From positions 12,193,649 to 12,257,648 of the forward strand of contig CP034980.1 of the NCBI GenBank assembly GCA_004026145.2: 64,000 nucleotides of DNA, given 5' to 3'. Origin of the DNA: Takifugu bimaculatus. Its lineage: Eukaryota; Chordata; Actinopteri; Tetraodontiformes; Tetraodontidae. Below are positions 23,880 to 36,800 of the stretch, in pieces. How positions within the stretch are numbered: the first letter of the stretch is position 1; each line of letters opens with the position of its first letter. The notes beneath the pieces are model-generated. The model searched no databases. It saw nothing but the letters and a program-made list of their open reading frames with translations, and was not told where the DNA came from. The translations under genes were made by a program, and so were the position numbers.

Positions 23880-24016
23880 GCTGTACACATGTTGAACTCT
23901 GAGTGTAGAAATGTGTTTCTAGGAAAATGACGTAATGCATTTAAATTTCATGAAATGAAATGATGTAATACTGACAATGAGAATCTAGACGCATTTAACG
24001 ATAAACAGGAGGGAAA

Positions 24017-24399
24017 TGTGAGAAGAATTATTGTTGTTATTACTATTATCGTTTCAATGCTATAGTAAGTATAGTAAGTAGATTTAGAATGTTTAATCAA
24101 AAAGAATGTATGAGTGTTTGACTCAAGTGTTGATGCTGTTATGTTCCCAGCACTGGGAGGTATCATGTTCAAGGACACGAGGAAGTCGTAGAGATAGGAG
24201 GAGAAGGAATCATGAAGTTGTTTTGATACCAATGTTGTGTGAACCAAATAAAAGAGGAGAGCGAGCAGCAGACGGACGGAGTTGAGAGAGGAAGCTTGAA
24301 CTGCTCGTCAGCTCTCCCTTGCAAGGCCTCCTGTTGTTTGCGTGGTTGATCTGAGTCTAGTAAACGAACAGCGCGGGTGACCAAAACATCACCCTCACA
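24017..24399 (+). repeat. 3' LTR of the intronic provirus
   Basis: It is preceded by the purine tract AGGAGGGAAA and followed directly by the CGAA target duplication. It matches the 5' LTR except for a few substitutions and small indels. Confidence 0.92.
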
Positions 24400-25569
24400 C
24401 GAATCGCACACGTTCCTCAGTGCACCTGGTTTTGTGCTGGATGGGTTGTTTAAGTTTAATTCTGATGCAGCCGAATACAAGTGACATCCACGCTGGCGAG
24501 CTCTACATGGTGGAAGATGACCCCGGTGAAGACCACAATGTCTACCAGCTCATATCTGACAAGATGGTAGCGAAGCTGGCCAACCTGACCGTGAGTGGAG
24601 TTTGGAGGAAATGTCCTATTTTTGCTGTGCATTAACTTGTGTTTTCTGTCAGACTGCGAGTCTGCAGCTGCAGATGAGACAACAGCTCCTCTACATCACA
24701 GCTGGGATGAAGACGAGAGGAACAGCGTGACCATGGATGGAACAAAAGGACGAGAGCAGTACAACAAAGGTTAAAGGGAAAATCGTTTGCACATTTTTGA
24801 AAAGAGAACCTGTTTTAATAGGGAATAAGGATCATAATGGGATTTAGTTTGTTTTTTGTACTGTCTTCAGACTTCAAATAAACATTAGTCTGAATCTCTG
24901 TTTTAAAGATGGCATCGCACTACTTTAGAGATTTACAAAGGTTAGATTTTAAATGTCAGTGTGCCAATGTGTTTGTCATGTTTTTGTTTTTTTTTATGAA
25001 GGTGAATCACAAAGAGCATCAGAAATGGAAACGTCATTAGGAAACTGAGCGAAACCTTTTCAGGAGTAAATGGGGAACCACTGATACGCAGACCCTCTTA
25101 CAGAATTGCTTTGCAGGTGTGGGCCACAGGATACTTCAGTCTCAGCCTTCCTGGCTGATTCGTGGCTAGTTTAGATCTCACTGCTGGTGGCAGCATTAAT
25201 GGATTAATGGATCTACGACCCCCCCATTAATCCTACAAAATTACCCAAACATTCCCTCCAGGATGTTGGTGTTTTACGGTTGGAGAAAACTCAGTTTTAG
25301 ATATGCTTATGGAAAAGTTCTACACTATGGGGTTCTAAGATGGTTCCAAATCTAATAGTCTTAAGGATAAATACTTAGAAATTTAATAAGACAAAATGTT
25401 TCGACCACTGAGGCAGCTCATGTCAGCTTTTAAACAAACGAAAGGTTGGTATTATGTCAAGGGTTTGATCATGACTGAGTCCTGGCCTGGGTTACTGCCC
25501 CAAGTTCATTAGACCCTTCTTAAAAATGTGTTATTGCTAACAAAAATAAAACAGCACCACTTTTCATAA

Positions 25570-25575
25570 TTTATT
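25570..25575 (-). promoter_or_regulatory. immt: Likely polyadenylation signal of immt
   Basis: AATAAA on the minus strand, about 270 bp beyond the immt stop codon. Confidence 0.5.
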
Positions 25576-25842
25576 ATATCTGACTTTTGACAAATGGAAA
25601 AAAAATGTACAAGACTAAATGGTGGGTGCATTAATGACATATTTCCTTACAATTAAGTGCAAGCATTGATTTAGTGATTTTTAAAACCAAACACTAATTA
25701 ACTTGTTTTATCCAATCATCTCCACTTCCTGATAGAATCCCAGGTGACGACATCTCCACATAGATGCTCCTGTGACTTAACTGAAGCCTAAGGCAGGTGC
25801 TTACTGTATGATGGGGGGTCCGGTGAGGGGATCAGCAGCAGT

Positions 25843-28800
25843 CTATGGAGCCTGGGTGGTTCCAACACCGACTGCATTTGCATAAGCTGACAGTAAACTG
25901 ACAACCTGCCGGGTTTCTAGAGTAAGTCTGACCTCAGTCAGCCAGTCTTCCACAACTCTCCTGGCCTCTCCCCTCAACTGGTTCACCAATTTAGCTGCTA
26001 ACTCCAGATTTCCATGCTCCAAACAGTAGCTTGCATACGACAGAAGCTTGAATGGGTCTAAATCCTCACTACATAGCTGAGAAGGTGGAGCTTCCTCTTT
26101 CTTTTCAAACAGCAGCGCAGCTTGGATGTAGGATAAGAAATACTGGTACAAAGAGTTATGGGATTCATCGATGAGGGCCACCTTGCGCGCCAGTGGTCGG
26201 ATGGCATTGAATCGGGCGCGAAGGGAAGCCTCACTGTACACACCGCGCTGCAGGGATTCTTCAGGAAAGGCTGCTGACAGAGCCAAAGCGAAATCGTCAC
26301 TGGGGCAGCTGTCTTTCAAAGCCCGAACAGCGCCCTCTAGAGGCACGGTGGGGGCCTCAACATCCGCAGTCTTTAAGGTGTAGTTGAGAGCATCCACGGA
26401 GATCCAGAGGTGATGAGCTTTACGAGCTTCTTCCTCTGCAACCACATGGCCTGCAGGCGAAAGACCAGAGATTGTGCCACGTTACAGGAGGCAGGAGACG
26501 TCACAGCAACCGTGGTGCACAGATAATCACAAAGGTGTTTTGGAATTCACTAGAACAGTTGATGCACAAATCTTACTGTCTATGGCTTCTTCCACCCCCT
26601 TCAGTCTTGCATAGGCTGTGTTCATGTCCAGAGTAAAGTTATCCAGCTGCTCCTGGCTGAGCTGACGGAATTTGGTCTCCTGTTCGAGCATCTTACTGCT
26701 CAAGACCTGATCACACCAGTAGAGGTGAATTAGTAATAGAAAAAGAAGAGCCACGTCTTTTACGTCAACCTCCAGCAGGTTTTAGTTCGGCACCAAAGCC
26801 AGTCGATGCCTACATGTTAATCATTCAAGTTTACTCGTCATTACCTGTTCAGCCTCAGATCTCAGCTCCTGCTCCTGGACTTTAATCACGTCACGGACGT
26901 GGTCGGTGTGAGCGGCAGCTTGGCGCCGGAGCTGAGTTCTCATCTCTGCCTCCATCACTTCCCTCAACTCAGACAGCTACACACACACAAACACACACAC
27001 AAACACAGTTCCTGTCACACTGACAGCAGGAGGAGACACATTCTAATACTCTGTGGAATAAAAGGAAGATCCCTTCCTTTTACCTTCCTCTCCTGCTCCA
27101 AGCGAGCCTCCTCCGTGACGTGCTGCAAGGCAGTATTGACGGTTTTGCTCAAGGTCTTTTGGTGCTCTAGTTTCTGCTGTTCCAGCGCTGCATCGATGTG
27201 GATCTGTTCAGTCACTCTCTGCTCAGCCAGCTCTCGGTTCAGCTGGTCGATGCGACGGTGTGCGTGGGCTATCAGAGCATTCAGGTCATCCTCCGACAGC
27301 TTACCAGCTAACAGACAAAACAATGTTCAGCATCATCATGAAAAAAAGAGCACAACCGTGTCCCAATTCCTGTAATTCTTATTACAAAGCAGCCTTACCG
27401 TACATAACTGTTTTACTCAATATTTACTCAAAATATTTACTCAATATTTGGTTTATTAGCCATCAAAATTCAGTCAATACTGCATCTGTGTGTAGTCTTA
27501 CTGAGTCCCTTCCAGTTGGCCTGGATCTCTGGAGTTAGGCTGCTTACTTCCCTCTGGAACTGCTGTTTGGCCTCTTTAAGCAGTTCACTGTACTGGGAGA
27601 CAATTTTAGCTTCCGACTCTGCGGTTTGAACCTGTGGGCAGATGTGCACAAAGGGCTTGATGAGCTTTGATGTTGCCTACATAAGCAGCATTGTGTCAAG
27701 AATCTTTCATACTTTCGTAACCACTTTGTCCAAGTCCACCGTCATGTTGTGGAGGTTCTCCTCTGCTGCTAAAATCAGAGGGCGAACAGCAGCTACCTTC
27801 ATCTCCTTAGACTTATTGATTTCAGCCTTGAGGTTGGACAAGACTTCACTACAAGAGGAGGGGAAAAACAAGTAGAAAGAATAGAACAGAACCTCAGTGG
27901 AGTCAGTTTCAGGCCATGAAACTATTCAGTCATTTTTGCATCTTTCAAATGAATGAATGTCCCAGGTTAAATCACTGATTAACATTTGCATGTAATATCT
28001 TACTTGGCTTTCAAGAAGGAAGCTTCAGCAGCATTAACTGCAGAGGCTCGAACAGCGACAGCCGCTTCAACATCTTTCCACTGGGCCGACTTCTCCAACT
28101 CTGGATCCTGGTTTTATCAACAGAAATGACACTTTGTTAAAAACGTGCAACTGGCAAATTTACTGCAAAATATGTTGCCTTACTTATTTTATTACACATC
28201 ATTTGGTGTATGATGCTAAAATAAACTGACTGATATGAACCAAACATTAGTGTATAAGGGGACACTTTGTCACACTGTCACCTTAGAAGACATGTACATG
28301 ACTTGAACAAAATGTATTCTTGGTATAACAATATTTCCATGTAGCTGCATGTGCAACAGGATGAATATTGTATTTAATGTAGCACACAGAAATGATTCAT
28401 AAGTTACTGATCACACCATCGTCTCCTGGTGATCTGTGGTGTACCTCTGCCTCCATAGCTGCCTTCAGTTTGTATGTGTGCTGTGTGATTGCTTGCACAG
28501 CAGCCTCTTGAGCGCCAATGGCCTGTAGCGTAGCTTTAGCCGAGCTAGCCAGTGACTCTTCAAGATTTGCAGATACAGCTGGAAAACACAGATGTGAATG
28601 TGAAAGCTCGATGTAGGAAGCAACAACAAAGCAGAGATTAATCCCCTTTATTACATTTAGGTAGAAGCTTAGATGCTTGAACAACCATTGATACAACAAA
28701 AATCCACAGGGTCCAGGGAAGAAGAAGTCAGATGTAATATGAGAGAGTAAACTTCAGCATTATTGGAGACATTATCAGAGATCTGGTCCATCTGCAGCTA

Positions 28801-31800
28801 TTTTCCTTCCAAACCTAAGACCACACATCCCATTAAATATAGACTTTCTGCCTGTTAGTGTTAGTCCTGCCAGCCTACCTGCGATGATGTCCTGTTCCTC
28901 CTGGTTTTGTTGAGCTATCCTAGCTGCCACTTCTTCTGCGGGACGTTCTTTCAATATTCCTTCTGCCACAGCAGCCTCCACCTTAGATTGGACTGCAGCT
29001 GCCTCTGGAGTCTTCGGGTGATTATGACAGTCCTTGCACTCATCTGGAAGTACAAAGACAGCTCTTCAAACCCCCAGCATATTATGGTTTTCAGAGCTGA
29101 GGCGTCACACCAGTGGTACGTCCCCGTTTAAACAGCAGTGAGCAAAAACACTTCTTGATTATACATATTTAAAAATGTCCTCTGAATGAAAATGAGTTAT
29201 TAATTAAAAATGTATCTGTAAAAACTGCCCAAGTGGCCATAATAATAGTTACAGTCTACATGATGTATACATACACTGACCATGGTTACCGTCCCAGACT
29301 GGGAGAACCAAGGGTCTGAAAATTACAGTTTACAGCATGGAGCTGTGTGACCCTCCAAATATATTCAGAGCATCGCTGATGCAGTGGTCAAACTGGATTT
29401 ACACAGCAGCATTACCATCCACCACAGTGGCTTCAGCCTCAGGCACTCCTGGCAACACACCTTTTAACTTAACACACCTTTTAGATTTATCCCTCAGTGC
29501 TGACAATTAATTACATTTGCATGAACCAATTTAACCCACTGTCTATTTGTTCCACTATAACCAGTTCATTTATCCTCTGTTCCATATCTTGTCCCAATTA
29601 ACAAATTTATGTATCCTCCTATCCAGTCCTAGTATAACCAGTCCATTTAATCTGTCTGTTCCACTATAACCAGTCCATCTATTATCTCATATAAAGTATT
29701 ACAGGTCAATGTATTCTGTCTTTTAAATCATTAATTTTCCCCCCTTTCTGTCCCACCTGTCCAGTCATCCTCTGTCCTAGGCCAGTATAACTATCTACTT
29801 TATCCTCTATGGTCCATGTTCCACTAGGTTCTATGTTCCACTCCATTTAGCCACTGTCCCACATTAAAAAAATATTTTCATAAATATTCTTCCAGTTGCT
29901 TTCCAGTGTAAATTGTAAGCATTCATTTTTAGTTCTGGTATAATGCTAAACAAAGATATATAGCATTAATAAACATTAATAAACACACTGATTTGGGTTA
30001 TTTTTGCACGTGTTGGGAAGATGTCATAGACCGACTCCTCTTGACATCTGAAGCTTCCAGGATATCATGATGGGATACAGAGCACCATATGGACACCAAC
30101 CCAAGAGAAGTTTGTGTACCTTTGACTGTTGCCTCTGTATCACAAGGAGCAGGGACTGTTGGGACCTCACTAATAGCTGAGATGATGTGTGTTGCCTCTA
30201 CTGAAGCCTCTGGATGTAACAAAAATACACAAGGATACCAATTTGGCAAATTGAACAGATGACACAACATGCATATGTGAGATGTCTCTGAGCATCAAAC
30301 AGCATGCATAAATTCAAAGAGTGCAATCTAGAATGAGAACAACAGCAGATGAGGGTGACATTTCATTTAACTGCTTGTGTGACACAACTCAGTGGCTTCC
30401 ACACATGAACGAGAGCACATCAGCATGCAGATGGATGATGGCCCCGATCCAGCTGCTAAAGCAACTTAAGAGTTTCTACGCAAAGAGATGAGCAGCTTTT
30501 CATTGGTCACTTTGTTCACCTTATCTCTACCTCAGAAGAGCAAAACTGAAGATGGAAAACAACAACAAGCAGCAACTGAAGGTGGCTGAAGGTAAAACCG
30601 AACAAGCCCAATTCCCTGAAATCCCCTTACAGAATATTATAAAGTGACTTTAATGAGCAGAAACATACCCTCTATAGTCTTTGCAGGCTGAACAGGACTC
30701 TGGTCGGGTGCTGGACTCTCCGCCACCTTCGCCTTTTTCTCCGACTTTGGTTTTGTCTTGGCTTGTTTTTCCATCATTGAGGGAGGCTGCACCAGTTCAA
30801 CCTGATTACCGGTAATAGAAAAAGCAGCCATTTGTGTCCCATATACATGTTTGAAACACAAAGAGCTAATTCTAAATTCCAAAGTGTGAAACTTTCTATT
30901 GACCAATTATATTACTGAATTTACACCAGGTATATTTTTAGGCCTGCTCCCGTTAGTATTTCTGCAGATATGAAATGTGATACAGTGCAGTCAGGATGCT
31001 ACAACCCTCCACCAACATTTAGTGTTTGGCCTTTGCCAAACACTAAAAGAAAAAAAAAAAGAAATAAAATATTCTCTAAATCAACCTATGCTTACTTAGA
31101 GCAGAATGTAGGACAGTCACTTGCGCCTGTTGTGTAATATGTATATTGGGTTAAAAATGTCTTAAATCCTTCAGACTATGATTTGTTTGTTGCACTCAGG
31201 ACTCGGTGGTTCTTTTTTTCCTACATAAAGAAAAACTAAAGGCTGAAATTATATAGTTTACATCTAGATATATATTTTTTGACTTTTCATTATCAAATAT
31301 TAAAGAAAACAGATCTCATGTGTTTTGTTCTATGCACTGAAACATATTCAAAATAGAATTTATTGGCTTTATCTTTAAGTCTATTTGTATTTTCTGAAAA
31401 CTAGATGATTTTCCCACAGTTGATGTGCTCCTGATGTCTCTGAGGAAATGCAGAATTTGTTCAAAAGACATCAATTGTTAAAAAAAAATAAAAATAATCC
31501 ACACACACACAAAAAAAACAAAACATGCGGACCTGCTTTCTGATCGGGATGCCTCCATCTTGTGACGAGGGTCCCAAGGCCAGATTAAACAACCAGTCAG
31601 AGTAAGGAACATTCTTCTCCACAGCTGCTCTGAATTTATGGTCCCATTTGGCATAGATGATTGTACCTCCGACGCCGCCACCGACGGTCAGCACAGTAGC
31701 AGCAACTACTTTTGCTGCACTGAATCAAGACAACACAGAACAATCATGAGACGAGAGCAAAAGGTAAATTCAAAATCCGTTGATTTAAATTCAATACCAT

Positions 31801-32057
31801 TACGGCAGCTTCTAAAACCCCTGATAATAACAATAATAGCAGTGGTGCCTGATAACGCAGGCGAAGCAGTTCAAGAAACCAAGGTGTACAAATTCATAAG
31901 GATGTTTAGGAGTTTAAAGCTTTCTGTAAATGTATCACCTTAATTGTATTTTCTTTGGCTAAATTTCTAAAATATCTAAACCTACCAGAAATTCTCCAGG
32001 GTTCCCATTTTTATATTTCATTGTGTTAATAACATGACCATCAGAAGATCATAGGTA

Positions 32058-32096
<39 letters not shown>

Positions 32097-32950
32097 CTGT
32101 TCCCGCCTGTACCCGCTGTGTATTTTCGGCAATGTTGCAAGTTTATGACACTATTCCTCCCAAAGTTCTTCTAGAATATAGGAAACATAAAAGGGGCAGA
32201 GAAAGACAAAGTAAGCTGTTGGAAAATGTATTTACAGATATTTAAAACAAAGAGGACCCTGGACATGGGCACTTCTACCCTCCATATTCGACATCTAATG
32301 GGGAAACTAAAACTGGATAATGGTACCCACAGGTTGGAATAAAAGTAAACTCTTTAAGCTTTTAAAGTAGATACGCATGGTATCACAAGTTTATCTGAAC
32401 CAACTGTACCAATCCAGAATCATTAGTGATGCTTGTGACAAGCAATGCTGTATGCTGCCATGACATGTCAACTCTGCAACCTAGCGGTTTTATTATGGGG
32501 GGAGACATGAACGATAGGAAAAACCAATTAATATTGTGCTTGATAAAAACACACCAGTGCAACCAAAGTACACAGTATGTTCACAACCCCGGTGAGCATT
32601 TTTCAAGTGAACAAAATTGCAGGATCATTTTCTGAGATCGCTACCCTGACCTCCTGACACATCAACTATTTAGAGTGACTGATATAGCATTAGATACCCG
32701 TTACTATAAATGAACAATTAATCACCAAAACATGTTTAATATCGGAAACTTTCGTGTAAGGCGTGACAAGAAAAATGTTTTGTTTTTTTCCCATTATCGC
32801 ATTTTGCTGCTAAAGATCCAACCTTGAGCCGTGGGTCATGTACGGTCAAAATGGTAGCTGTTAGCATAGAAGCTACTTCTACCGGTCCGTCCTCGTCCGC
32901 TTACTTACCCGAGTAGTGTGAACAGTTCCTCTCAAACAGGCCCTCAGCAT
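25843..32950 (-). CDS. immt: MICOS subunit MIC60 (mitofilin), complete
   Basis: Fifteen exons in transcript order: 32909-32950, 32097-32170, 31533-31719, 30669-30801, 30120-30209, 29416-29448, 28879-29043, 28445-28578, 28004-28107, 27713-27848, 27502-27631, 27084-27307, 26845-26976, 26577-26706, 25843-26450. All phases agree and give 773 codons, near the 758 of human MIC60. The basic N-terminus is a mitochondrial presequence. A Gly-rich membrane segment (TVLTVGGGVGGTIIYAKW) anchors it in the inner membrane. Lys/Glu/Ala-rich linkers and coiled coils follow, and the mitofilin C-terminus (LYQYFLSY, FKLLSYASYC) ends the protein. It organises crista junctions and outer-membrane contacts. The 33-bp exon 29416-29448 is phase-neutral and could be skipped. 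It is tail to tail with ids. A 3' part of it is duplicated at 1287-3178. Confidence 0.93.
29540..29700. repeat. Degenerate repeat block in immt intron
   Basis: Several imperfect copies of a unit containing TGTTCCACTATAACCAGT occur here, for example near 29,549 and 29,658. The deletion endpoint of the left immt copy falls in one of them. Confidence 0.6.
32060..32093. repeat. TG microsatellite next to the immt exon-2 donor
   Basis: A run of about 16 GT units ends three bases before the plus-strand TTAC that is the minus-strand GTAA donor of immt exon 32097-32170. In the transcript the donor is followed almost at once by an (AC)n tract. Confidence 0.85.
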
Positions 32951-33508
32951 GGTCTTTATTGACAATATTCCTCTAATTTGCACTTAACAATCACACGTTT
33001 CTACTCTATTTAAAGACAGACAGAATACGTCACTCTTCTTCTTCTTGGGCCTTTTCACTTTTTCTCCGCTTTGGTAAATTGTTGGTATGAGAACACAACT
33101 GAGGGTGCGTTACCGCCACCTACTGGACGTTCGTGTGAAACAGAAGTGCACGCAGAAGGAAAACAAAGCAAACAATCTTTCCTAGTTTAGAAGCCAAACA
33201 CTTGTTTATAAATTTTAATAGTATGGTTTATTACGTATAGACATAACAAAAGGTTGGCTTGAATTCGAACACATGACTGAGCCCAGGATAGTCAAACATA
33301 ATATACATTCTATACAATTTCCTTGTATTTTACTAATTTATTGATGCAACAACCACTCATGCTACTACCCAGTTGTTAGTGAAATGTATGTCTAAACATT
33401 ACATATTATAAAATATTAAATTCTAAAGCTGGGATTATGTAAATGTTCTATTTATCCACATGGATATGACTTGAAACTATAACTTAGAATCACACAATTA
33501 AATTTAGT
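32951..33508. other. Upstream region of immt and gap to slbp
   Basis: This contains the immt promoter side (no clear TATA; TACGTCACTC near 33,027) and AT-rich sequence. AATAAA on the minus strand at 33509-33514 is a candidate end signal for slbp. No coding frame or mobile element was recognised. Confidence 0.5.
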
Positions 33509-33886
33509 TTTATTTGAAATTATTTTCGGTCCATAAGAAAACATGAACATTTGAAAACCAGTATAAAAACAAAACAAATTCTTTAATCATTTATGTTACA
33601 TACTCAAAAACATTTTTTTTTCTAAGAAAAATCACTGTTCATTTTTCAACTTCAAACATGTTCTTTCCATGACTTATGTCCTCACAGGAAGTTGACTTTT
33701 ACATTAAGCGTCCACTTAAAATCCCATCATAAAAGAAGACTCCCTGAGTGAATTTGTAATCGGTTACAATATATATGTTTAAGGAAAACAACTGCCAGCT
33801 ATAAGATGCATGTCTGTAGAGGCACGATCTATTTTGTGTAAAATAACAGATTGCGAGATGTGTGTAGGGTCTTCAACATTTACGAG

Positions 33887-36800
33887 TTATGACATTTCAA
33901 GCTCTGCTGCAGATTCTGTCTTCTGTACTTTAACTGGAGTGCCAGAACAGTCTTCCTCCTGAGCAAAAAAAAAGAAACAGAAATATAGTTACCATTTACC
34001 TGATATCAACCACAGACCTTAAGGGCTCAACCTTTGACGTCAGATTTAGAGCTTTTGAGGACACATGTAAACTTTCAAAGCCAACATTTGCTTGACTGAC
34101 TCTTATCTTGCTTCAATGTTTCAATAATCATAAAGTCAAGAACACATTCTAACAGGACGTGCACTATGTGAAGATATCCAAGGTAGTTTTCTATGTCAAC
34201 TGGACTGGGTTTCTTCTCAGTCCAGTTGACATAGAAAACTACCTTGGATACAATGACCTGGATGATTGAGAATCTACACAGATATGTAAAGATACTTGAC
34301 TTAAGATGTGATGTGAAGACAAAATGGCTAAAAAGTGTAATTCTCCAAATGACCTGTATGTCACATTTCATTGAACATGCACAGCTCAGAGATCCTTACC
34401 TCCACTGAAATTCGGTGCACATTAACAGATGCTGGGGCACAACTGGGGTCTGACAGGACTGGAAAGTCCAGCTCAATATCCATGATATCGTCAAGGCCCA
34501 GTTCATCGCTGCAGGAACATGACACAGAGTGAGTAAAGGTAAGTGTATATTTTTACAGTTCCTATTTGAGCCTAAGAGCAAAAGATGTGTGTATATTTGT
34601 CTAACAGTCAAAAGTCTGCAATAACGGATTTGTGCAGCTCAACATCCCCTACAATAATAAAAAAAAACAACTAACCAGCAATATCATTACCAAATGCTCA
34701 ATTAACATTTTTCTTACTTTCTATACCAATGGTGGTCACCTCGCCTATTATTTTTTTAATTAATGAGACACTAATGGAAAAGCCAGGTGTGAGGAATTAA
34801 ATGTTCCGATGAGTTTTACACTGATTGTCACGATGCATTCATAAAATCGGCGTCCGACGTCATCATTTTAAAAGCCATGGTGCTTCAAGCAGGTCTTACA
34901 TGCTGTCCGTTGCTCCGTCCTGGCTCTCCTCTGCTGGGGGGTCCCATGCGTGTAATTTCACCTTCCACAGTTTGATCTGTTGGTCCCAAGAGCGACGACT
35001 GTATTTCCTAAACTTATTTGGTGTCTTGGGATGAACACCAGGCTGACGCATGTGTCTGAAATTCAACATGAAAAAGCTTTGTTAATCTCCACCCCTTCAC
35101 ATTTACATGGAAAACAGATCAACAAAGAACAGAGATTGAAAAAAAAATTGTAACCTACTTTGGGACTTCTTTGATATATCGGTCATAGGCAAGTGTGTTC
35201 TTGCCATAGTTTATCTGCTTCTGTCGCCGTAGCAGCACGGTCTCGTCGGTTTCCATGTTGTCACCCTCTCTGGAGTCACAGCTAAGGAAGAAAGAAAGGC
35301 TCAGTACACAATGACAAACTTCAAAGAAACAATAGTTGATTGTGCATTAAACATTTTATCATTTTCAAATACAACACCGACGTGAAACTGGTGAAAAAGC
35401 ATACCTTCCAGAGGAGCCAGAAGAAGCCTTCCTCTCTCTATGGGCGCCTTCTGCCCCCAGTATTCTCCTCCTGTAACTGTAACACAGTCAGTAACCATTG
35501 ATTAACAGATTTCAGACAGGTAATTCTATGATTAGAAAACAGAATCAGAAGCTAGTTTAGTTACCGCTGCATGTCTCTCTGCACACCTCTCCGCATCTCA
35601 TCATCTTCCACCTGGCTACCCCAGTCCGTCCGTCTCTCACTACAGCGGGACACTGGACCGGTGCTCTCAGGTGTGGTGAAACTGAACAGAAAACAATTAA
35701 GAGGAATGTCAATTTACCTTCCCCCATATGGACAAATTAAAATAAATCATGTTGATGTATTTGTTGACTACAGACGAGTATGAGATTATTCACCATTTTG
35801 ATTAGGGGATATTTACATCTGGGTTATTATGCAGTCCCATATTTCATCTTACCTGGAGTTTCTGTTGTCAGAATATTTAGTGTTCTCCCTCTCCTCACAC
35901 TCTCTGTCGGTGCGCAGCATCCCATCGACCCCTCGCTTCCTGCAGTGGGTCCAGCGAGATGATCCATACCGTCTGCAAAAGCCCAAACAAGCATTTTATC
36001 AATTTAATCTATAGTCAGCACTAATCAAGACAACTCAGATATGCTGTTCACATCTCCTAAAAGAACATTAGGATCCAGTGGACAGTCATTAAACTACCAC
36101 CACGCATAACTTAAACTAAAATGTCTTCCTCAAAACTCATGTTCTGGGCTTGAGTGCATGTTTTATCTAATCTGTCTTTCCCCGTACGATTATCAGATAG
36201 ACAAATTATTAAAAATGCACTTACAAAATAAAAAGAGCTGGTCTGATATTTAATTAAACGGTGCACCCTGAATAAGATAAAAGTTCTCCGTTTTCCATAG
36301 AACATGATGATGTCGACGATTATTATTGGGACAAATATCCTCACAAGTTGCTTTATTTTTATTAAATGCATTACTTCAAACGTGGTTAATCAGCCCCGCG
36401 TACCATGAATAAATAAAAAAAAGCATCGTTTAGACCATCTGCCTAATTGTGTACTGATCAAATTAATTCATGTAGCTGTTTCGGAACAAAGACGGAAACC
36501 TATTGATACCAGATCGTTCAGACTGGTCAATCACCAATGTCACAATTTGGCATAATGAAGTAACTGTAACAAATAAACTAAAAACGCTGTATGTCTGCGG
36601 TTTTTAAAAGCATTTTATTGCCCATTCGCGTGGAAATGTGGCCAGTTTAACAGTTTCTCCCGCCACGAACTTTCTACTTCCGCCAAATATTTTTTAAGCT
36701 TCGTAAGTCGCAGGACAAGAAATTCTCATTTCTATTCAAAGAGAAAGCATTTGATAATGTCGACAAACGCTTCTCATCCTTTAATGATCGTTTATCAAAT

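Larger units (their letters stand above)
17537..24399 (+). mobile_element. Near-complete gammaretrovirus-like provirus in the ids intron
   Basis: LTRs at 17537-17915 and 24017-24399 begin TGTGAGAAG and end CCTCACA, with the 4-bp target duplication CGAA at 17533-17536 and 24400-24403. A primer site complementary to tRNA-Tyr is at 17921-17937, and a purine tract precedes the 3' LTR (24007-24016). The order is gag, protease, RNase H, integrase, env, with no obvious accessory genes. One zinc knuckle, a stop codon between gag and pol in the same frame, and a CX6CC envelope all point to the gamma/epsilon side of the family. Breaks: a frameshift in gag, loss of the RT core, and one in-frame stop each in pol and env. 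It could not replicate. The two LTRs differ at about five places by eye. It lies sense to ids and would add a retroviral polyadenylation signal (AATAAA near 17,766) to the ids transcript. Confidence 0.93.
12433..24730 (+). pseudogene. ids: Iduronate 2-sulfatase gene with a provirus inside coding exon 2
   Basis: Exons: 12433-12505, 12629-12722 continued at 13658-13700, 13780-13957, 14132-14220, 14573-14773, 15583-15753, 15820-15946, 16518-16682, 16793-16899, 17044-17160, 17417-17527, 24471-24590, 24653-24730. With the exon-2 insertion left out of the count they are in frame for 557 codons (human IDS is 550). IDS removes 2-O-sulfate from dermatan and heparan sulfate in lysosomes. Visible: signal peptide 1-22, metal-binding ADDLR at 34-38, the formylglycine site CAPSR at 74-78, and the DHG and GEHGEWAKYSNF segments. 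As it stands, translation through exon 2 runs into retroviral sequence and stops at 12922-12924, before the catalytic Cys. A second provirus lies in the intron 17528-24470 and a hAT MITE in intron 7. AATAAA at 24877-24882. Confidence 0.9.

Noticed and set aside
29540..29700. CRISPR-like array
   Set aside because: The units are degenerate and irregularly spaced, in an intron of a vertebrate gene.
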